A DNA stretch of 27,988 nucleotides from an uncultured Rikenella sp. (lineage in GTDB: Bacteria > Bacteroidota > Bacteroidia > Bacteroidales > Rikenellaceae). The notes under the pieces were generated by a model, which saw only the letters and a program-made list of their open reading frames with translations, was not told the origin of the DNA and ran no database searches. The DNA is taken from the NCBI RefSeq assembly GCF_910579375.1, contig NZ_CAJTUJ010000020.1:1-27988 (forward strand). The letters run 5' to 3'. This document shows positions 23,984 through 27,988 of this stretch, in pieces (positions within the stretch are counted from its first letter, which is position 1; each line of letters opens with the position of its first letter). The position numbers and the translations under genes were made by a program.

Positions 23984-26407
23984 ATGCTCCGCAACTACCT
24001 CCTGCTGACCCTCCGCCGCATCGAGCGACACAAACTCTTCTCCGCGGTCGATCTGCTATCGCTCGCCGTGGGGATGTCCGTCGCGCTTCTGATCCTCAAC
24101 TACGTCGTTTTCGAACGGAGCTACGACTCGATGCACCCCGAAGGGGAACGGCTCTACCGGGTCGAAGCGCAGTTCTACGAAGGCAACACCCTGACCGACG
24201 ACTGGGCCACCTCCTCCTACGGCTACGGCCCCGCCATGAAGCGCCACATTCCGGGCGTCGAGGAGTTTGCGCGATTCGACATCCACGGCACCGAACAGAT
24301 CGTCCGCCACAGCGACCGGCAGTACCGCGAAAACAGCGTCACGGCGGTCGATCCGTCGTTCTTCGACCTCTTCGGCTTCCGCCTCCAGGAGGGCGATCCG
24401 GCCACAGCCTTAGCGGGGCCGAACCGGGTGGTCATCACCCCCTACGCCGCCGCCAAGTACTTTCCGGGCGAAGACCCTATGGGTCAGACGCTGCGTTTCC
24501 ACTCGTCGGAGGGCGAACTGAACTGCGAAGTGACGGGCATTCTGGAGGAGATGCCGCGCAATTCGCAACTGCAATTCGACTTCTTCCTCTCGTGGCAGAC
24601 CCTGCCCGTCTGGCTGGACGAATTCTGGTACCGGCACGAGGTCTACACCTACGTCCGCCTGGCCCCGGGCGTCGATCCCCGGGCGGTGGAAGAGGCCTTC
24701 CCCGCGATGGCGGAACGCTATAAAACCGACGAGGCCTTGCGAAACAAGACCTGGGGCATATCGCTGAATCCGGCGGCCGACGTCCACCTGACCCCGTGGA
24801 AGAAATACGAGCGCGAGGCCAAAGGGAGTCGGGCGGCAGTAACGACCCTGACCCTCGTCGCGCTGGCGATTCTGGCCATCGCGTGGATCAACTACATCAA
24901 CATAGCCACCGCCCGGTCGCTGGAGCGGGCCCGCGAAGTGGGCATCCGGAAAGTCTCGGGCGGCACCCGCCGACAGTTGATCGGCCAGTTCCTGCTGGAG
25001 TCGGCCGTCATCAATTCGGCGGCCCTGCTGCTGGCCGCAGGGGCCGTATCCCTCTTCGGGCCGTGGTTCGACCGGCTGATCGGCCACGAAATCGGATTCG
25101 TGATGCTCGACCGGCCCATGTTCTGGATCGCCGCCGGAGGCATCTTCCTGCTCGGCGTGCTGCTGTCGGGCGCCTATCCGGCCTTCGTCATCTCGAACGT
25201 CCGACCGGCCACGATCCTGAAAGGCAAATACATCGGCACCGGTCGGGCGGGCGCCGTGCGACGCTGCCTGACCGTGTTGCAGTTCACCGCCTCGCTGGTG
25301 CTGATCGCGAGCACCTTCACCGTAGACCGCCAACTGGCCTACATGCGGGCCCAACCGTTAGGGGTGGAGACCCAACGCATCTTCGCCATCCGCTATCCGG
25401 GCTCGATGTCCGACCTGCCGGAGCGGATGAAGGCCTACAAACGGGCCCTGGAGGAGCGGAAAGAGGTAGAGCGGGTGACCCTCTCGAACGCCGTGCCGGG
25501 GATGGAGGTGGCGACCTTCCTCTCGAACCGGCTGACGAGCGACGCGACAAAACAGAACCGGCTATACGAGATGCTGGTGGCGGACGAGGATTATATCGAC
25601 GCCTACGGACTGGCGGTGGTGGCCGGCCGCGGCTTCGGCCCGGAGTTCACGGGCGACGAAGACCGGATGGTCGTCAACGAAGCGGCGGTACAGGCGCTGG
25701 GATTCGCCACGCCGGACGAAGCGGTGGGCCAGCGCGTGACGGTCGAGACGCGCGAAGACCGGCCGATGGAGATCGTCGGCGTGGTGAAAGACTATCACCA
25801 GCAGGGGCTGCGAAACGGCTATACGCCGATCATGCTGATCCGCGAGAGCGCATTGGGATGGCTGCCGCAGAAGTTCGTTTCGGTGAAGTTCACCGAGAAC
25901 GCGCCGGTGGACGAGCTGCTCCGGATCGCCGAGACGGAATGGCAGCGTTTCTTTTCGGAATCGACCTTCGACCGCTTCTTCATCGACCGTTTCTACGACG
26001 CGCAATATCAGGAGGAGAGCCGTTTCGGACGGGTTTTCGCCCTGTTTTCGGGCCTGGCCCTGTTCGTCGCGGTGGTGGGACTGTGGGTGATGGTGCTCTT
26101 CTCGACCAACCACCGACGCAAGGAGTTAGGCGTGCGCAAGGTGTTCGGCGCGACGGGGTTCGACCTCTTCCGATCGTTGTCGGCCGAGTTCGTCTGGCTG
26201 ATAGCGGCGGCCGTGGCGATCGGCATCCCGCTGGCGTGGTATGCCATGCAGAGCTGGCTGGCGCGCTATCCGTTCCGGATCGGGACGAACGGGTGGCTCT
26301 TCGTCGTGCCGGTGGGGATACTGGCTGCCGTGACGCTGGCGACGGTGGGCAGCCGGATTCTGATCACGCTGCGCGCCAACCCGATCCGGTCGCTGAAAAC
26401 GGAATAA
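23984..26407 (+). CDS. FtsX/MacB-type ABC transporter permease
   Basis: An 807-residue permease with two FtsX modules: an N-terminal helix (about 20-42 in FSAVDLLSLAVGMSVALLIL), a large periplasmic MacB_PCD domain to about 280, a three-helix FtsX block (about 285-430), a second periplasmic domain (about 445-675), and a C-terminal FtsX block ending in ANPIRSLKTE. VGIRKVSGGTRRQLIGQFL and LGVRKVFGATGFDLFRSLS are the conserved coupling segments. Such Bacteroidota proteins usually work with a LolD/MacB-like ATPase in efflux or envelope stress; none is adjacent. The start at 23984 (MLRNYLLLTLRR) is preferred over 23930, which would read through the palindrome and promoter. A GIN-domain gene follows after 41 bases. 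Confidence 0.9.
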   Translation: MLRNYLLLTLRRIERHKLFSAVDLLSLAVGMSVALLILNYVVFERSYDSMHPEGERLYRVEAQFYEGNTLTDDWATSSYGYGPAMKRHIPGVEEFARFDIHGTEQIVRHSDRQYRENSVTAVDPSFFDLFGFRLQEGDPATALAGPNRVVITPYAAAKYFPGEDPMGQTLRFHSSEGELNCEVTGILEEMPRNSQLQFDFFLSWQTLPVWLDEFWYRHEVYTYVRLAPGVDPRAVEEAFPAMAERYKTDEALRNKTWGISLNPAADVHLTPWKKYEREAKGSRAAVTTLTLVALAILAIAWINYINIATARSLERAREVGIRKVSGGTRRQLIGQFLLESAVINSAALLLAAGAVSLFGPWFDRLIGHEIGFVMLDRPMFWIAAGGIFLLGVLLSGAYPAFVISNVRPATILKGKYIGTGRAGAVRRCLTVLQFTASLVLIASTFTVDRQLAYMRAQPLGVETQRIFAIRYPGSMSDLPERMKAYKRALEERKEVERVTLSNAVPGMEVATFLSNRLTSDATKQNRLYEMLVADEDYIDAYGLAVVAGRGFGPEFTGDEDRMVVNEAAVQALGFATPDEAVGQRVTVETREDRPMEIVGVVKDYHQQGLRNGYTPIMLIRESALGWLPQKFVSVKFTENAPVDELLRIAETEWQRFFSESTFDRFFIDRFYDAQYQEESRFGRVFALFSGLALFVAVVGLWVMVLFSTNHRRKELGVRKVFGATGFDLFRSLSAEFVWLIAAAVAIGIPLAWYAMQSWLARYPFRIGTNGWLFVVPVGILAAVTLATVGSRILITLRANPIRSLKTE

Positions 26408-26448
26408 CACCCTGCATCGATTCGTCTGTTTTTAACCTTACAAACCTT

Positions 26449-27513
26449 ATGAAAAGCATCCTGAAAACCGGCTTCCACGCAATCGTTCTACTCATCGGGC
26501 TCCTCGGCACTGCCGCGGCCCAGGAGACACCGCAGACACGCACCCTGACCTGTTTCGAGGGCGAGTCGATTCACGAGATTTTTCTGGCCGGGAATTTCGA
26601 CGTGGAGATTCGGCAGGGCAGCCCGACGGGAGTCCTATTGGAGATTCCGGCCGACATCCCGACCTGTCCGACCACCCGGGACGAAGAGCGGGAAGGTTTT
26701 ATCTCATCCGGAAATATGGGAGAAAACCTGTCCGACACCCTGCGTTATTCGTTGAAGCAGGGAGTCCTACGGCTTTACAACACGCGCCGCGTTCAGCTAA
26801 ACAAAAAGAGCTCCGTCAGGCATGCGAAATCCGGCTTCCGGGCCCGGGCCGTCATTACGGTCAATGACTTGCGGAAACTGAGCGCTGCCGGCGACGGACA
26901 GATCCGGCTGGGGACGATACAGTTCCAAAATGCCGAATTCATCTGCTTCAACCGGACGGAGGTGACCGGCGCCGATCTGCGGGCCACCGGCAGGCTCTCG
27001 ATTTCGGTTTTCAACCGCGCGAAATTCGAGGGGAACATATCGGACACTCCAGCGGTCAGCCTAAGTGTTTTCAACAACGGAGAGGCGAATATCCGCGTCG
27101 TCCATGTCGACCGTCTGGAGGGCACGGCGTTCAACACAGGCAAGATTCATGCGGCGGGCGAAGTCCGCAGCCTGACTCATCGGTCGTATAACAACGGGCT
27201 CTTCGACGTGACGCAGCTGACCGTGAAATCCTCTTTGACGAACGACGAAGCGGCCGTAACGACGGAGCCGAATCCCTCTCTGCTGCTCGTATCGACAGGA
27301 GCACGGTGCGTCATCGGCGACGAGCCCCGGATCGTGACAGCGGTACAGGGAGGCATTCAGCTGCGACAACCGGGGCCGGATGATACGACGGTTCCGGCGG
27401 CGCAGAAACAACGCGTGATCATGCTGGAAAAAGGGGCGAAAATCCGCATACAGAACGGTACGTATCGGGTGACAGAAGAGAGGGGTATGCTCGTCCTGCA
27501 CAAAGAGGCCTGA
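26449..27513 (+). CDS. GIN-domain (DUF2807) exported protein
   Basis: 354 residues with a signal peptide (MKSILKTGFHAIVLLIGLLG to TAAAQ, cut near residue 25). The mature N-terminus EIFLAGNFDVEIRQGSPTGV is the start of a GIN/DUF2807 putative auto-transporter adhesin head domain. The repeating VFNRAKFEG, VFNNGEANIRV, AFNTGKIHAAG and SYNNGLFDV rungs suggest a right-handed beta-helix. A hydrophilic C-terminal part (about 270-354) is unfamiliar. Function of this family is not established. It probably shares the permease transcript (41-base gap). Cassette F begins one base after its stop codon. Confidence 0.85.
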   Translation: MKSILKTGFHAIVLLIGLLGTAAAQETPQTRTLTCFEGESIHEIFLAGNFDVEIRQGSPTGVLLEIPADIPTCPTTRDEEREGFISSGNMGENLSDTLRYSLKQGVLRLYNTRRVQLNKKSSVRHAKSGFRARAVITVNDLRKLSAAGDGQIRLGTIQFQNAEFICFNRTEVTGADLRATGRLSISVFNRAKFEGNISDTPAVSLSVFNNGEANIRVVHVDRLEGTAFNTGKIHAAGEVRSLTHRSYNNGLFDVTQLTVKSSLTNDEAAVTTEPNPSLLLVSTGARCVIGDEPRIVTAVQGGIQLRQPGPDDTTVPAAQKQRVIMLEKGAKIRIQNGTYRVTEERGMLVLHKEA

Positions 27514-27514
27514 T

Positions 27515-27713
27515 CGCCCCGGGCTTCCGCGACGCAGGCTACAATGGACGATTGGGTGAACCGGTGAACGTCGGCAACGGCGGTTACAGCTGGGCTTCCA
27601 CGGTCAGCGGTTCCAATGGCATGAACTTGAATTTCGGCGTGACGTGGCTCAATCCCAGCAGCGCACACAATCGCGGCCACGGTCTTCAGTTGCGTTGCCT
27701 CTTGGAATAAACG
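27515..27713 (+). repeat. Variable C-terminal cassette F
   Basis: It starts one base after the GIN-domain gene's TGA with CGCCCCGGGCTTCCGC and ends with CAGTTGCGTTGCCTCTTGG and TAAACG (stop codon 27708-27710; the final Ser codon of other copies is Leu here). The frame runs APGFRDAGYNGRLGEPVNVG, GYSWASTVSGSNGMNLNF, WLNPSS and GHGLQLRCLLE. It is not in frame with the upstream gene and has no start codon of its own. It is closest to cassette D in the first half and diverges in the second. Confidence 0.75.
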
Positions 27714-27988
27714 GGGCGAAAAGCATTCGAAAGATGGCAGTCTCAGCCCAAAGCGGGTCGGCTCCAACGGGGGCCAAACGAGCACCGCGAAGTGGCGGCC
27801 CTACGCCGGGGGTAGCTCCGGCCCGAGCGGCTCTGCGAGCCGCAGGAGCTCGGCCAAGAGTTCAGCCTAACTCACAGCCCAAATCTTTCGGGTTCGACCT
27901 TGTCATCCAAGCGGGTCGAAGCCTGCGGGGCCTAAAACGAGCATAGCGAGTTGCGGGCCTCCGCGGCGGGAAGCTTCGGCCCGCACGA
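27714..27988 (+). repeat. Tail of repeat F, runs off the window
   Basis: It begins with CATTCGAAAGATGGCAGTCTC, resembling tail A rather than B, C or D. The module at 27756-27848 is the reverse complement, relative to the cassette, of the module in tails B and D, and carries the hairpin GCGGCTC-TGC-GAGCCGC at 27827-27843. From about 27915 it matches tail A (AAGCCTGCGGGGCCTAAAAC onward, A at about 1818). The remainder lies outside the window. Confidence 0.7.

Noticed and set aside
24796..26448. Long N-terminal extension of the GIN-domain gene
   Set aside because: This part is an alternative frame of the permease. The real gene begins with a clear signal peptide at 26449.
1..27988. tRNA, rRNA, CRISPR array or insertion sequence
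   Set aside because: I looked for tRNA-like arms, regularly spaced direct repeats and transposase domains and saw none.

Overview
The window looks like chromosomal DNA of a gut Bacteroidota, most likely Alistipes or a near relative in Rikenellaceae. The evidence is high GC content, Bacteroidota promoter signatures (TAnnTTTG at -7) ahead of several genes, almost no Shine-Dalgarno sequences, a porX/tsaE pair, GIN-domain and FtsX-type proteins, and a probable cysteate synthase, the entry enzyme for sulfonolipids. The genus is an inference.

Layout: (1) 1-2400: ABC-2 permease on the minus strand, flanked by pieces of a dispersed repeat. (2) 2389-4658: LTA-synthase-like sulfatase-fold enzyme with a long, strongly structured leader. 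(3) 4684-8901: a repeat copy, then an AspT-family transporter, bioA and a NarL-type response regulator as a probable operon. (4) 8927-11266: DnaQ-like exonuclease (minus), RNase HI and a PorY-like histidine kinase. (5) 11340-12148: another repeat copy. (6) 12210-14265: porX and tsaE, then a repeat copy. (7) 14597-19598, minus strand: an O-antigen ligase/Wzy gene broken at an A8 tract, three small exported paralogues separated by near-identical hairpins, and a JAB-domain polymorphic-toxin-like protein. (8) 19783-22666, minus strand: argH and probable cysteate synthase, each ending in an intrinsic terminator. (9) 22865-27513: histidine kinase, FtsX/MacB permease behind a likely sigma-54 promoter, and a GIN-domain protein. 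(10) 27515-27988: another repeat copy.

The most unusual feature is a family of five cassettes of about 195-200 bp (1556, 4684, 11950, 14279, 27515). Each encodes only the last ~60 residues of a C-type-lectin-like domain of the Fib_succ_major kind, from APGFR to QLRCLSE-stop. The ends are conserved and the middles hypervariable. They have no proper gene start and sit between unrelated genes. Most continue past the stop codon into a mosaic tail of short hairpins whose stems show compensatory changes between copies. Conserved flanks, a variable core and dispersal resemble a library of silent donor cassettes for a surface adhesin, or archived variable repeats of a diversity-generating retroelement. 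No reverse transcriptase, recombinase or full-length recipient gene is present here, so this is a hypothesis.

A second system of interest is the JAB toxin-like locus. Its N-terminal coding half is GC-rich, its C-terminal half and the three following small exported genes are AT-rich, and its lipoprotein signal peptide lies in a different frame from the body.
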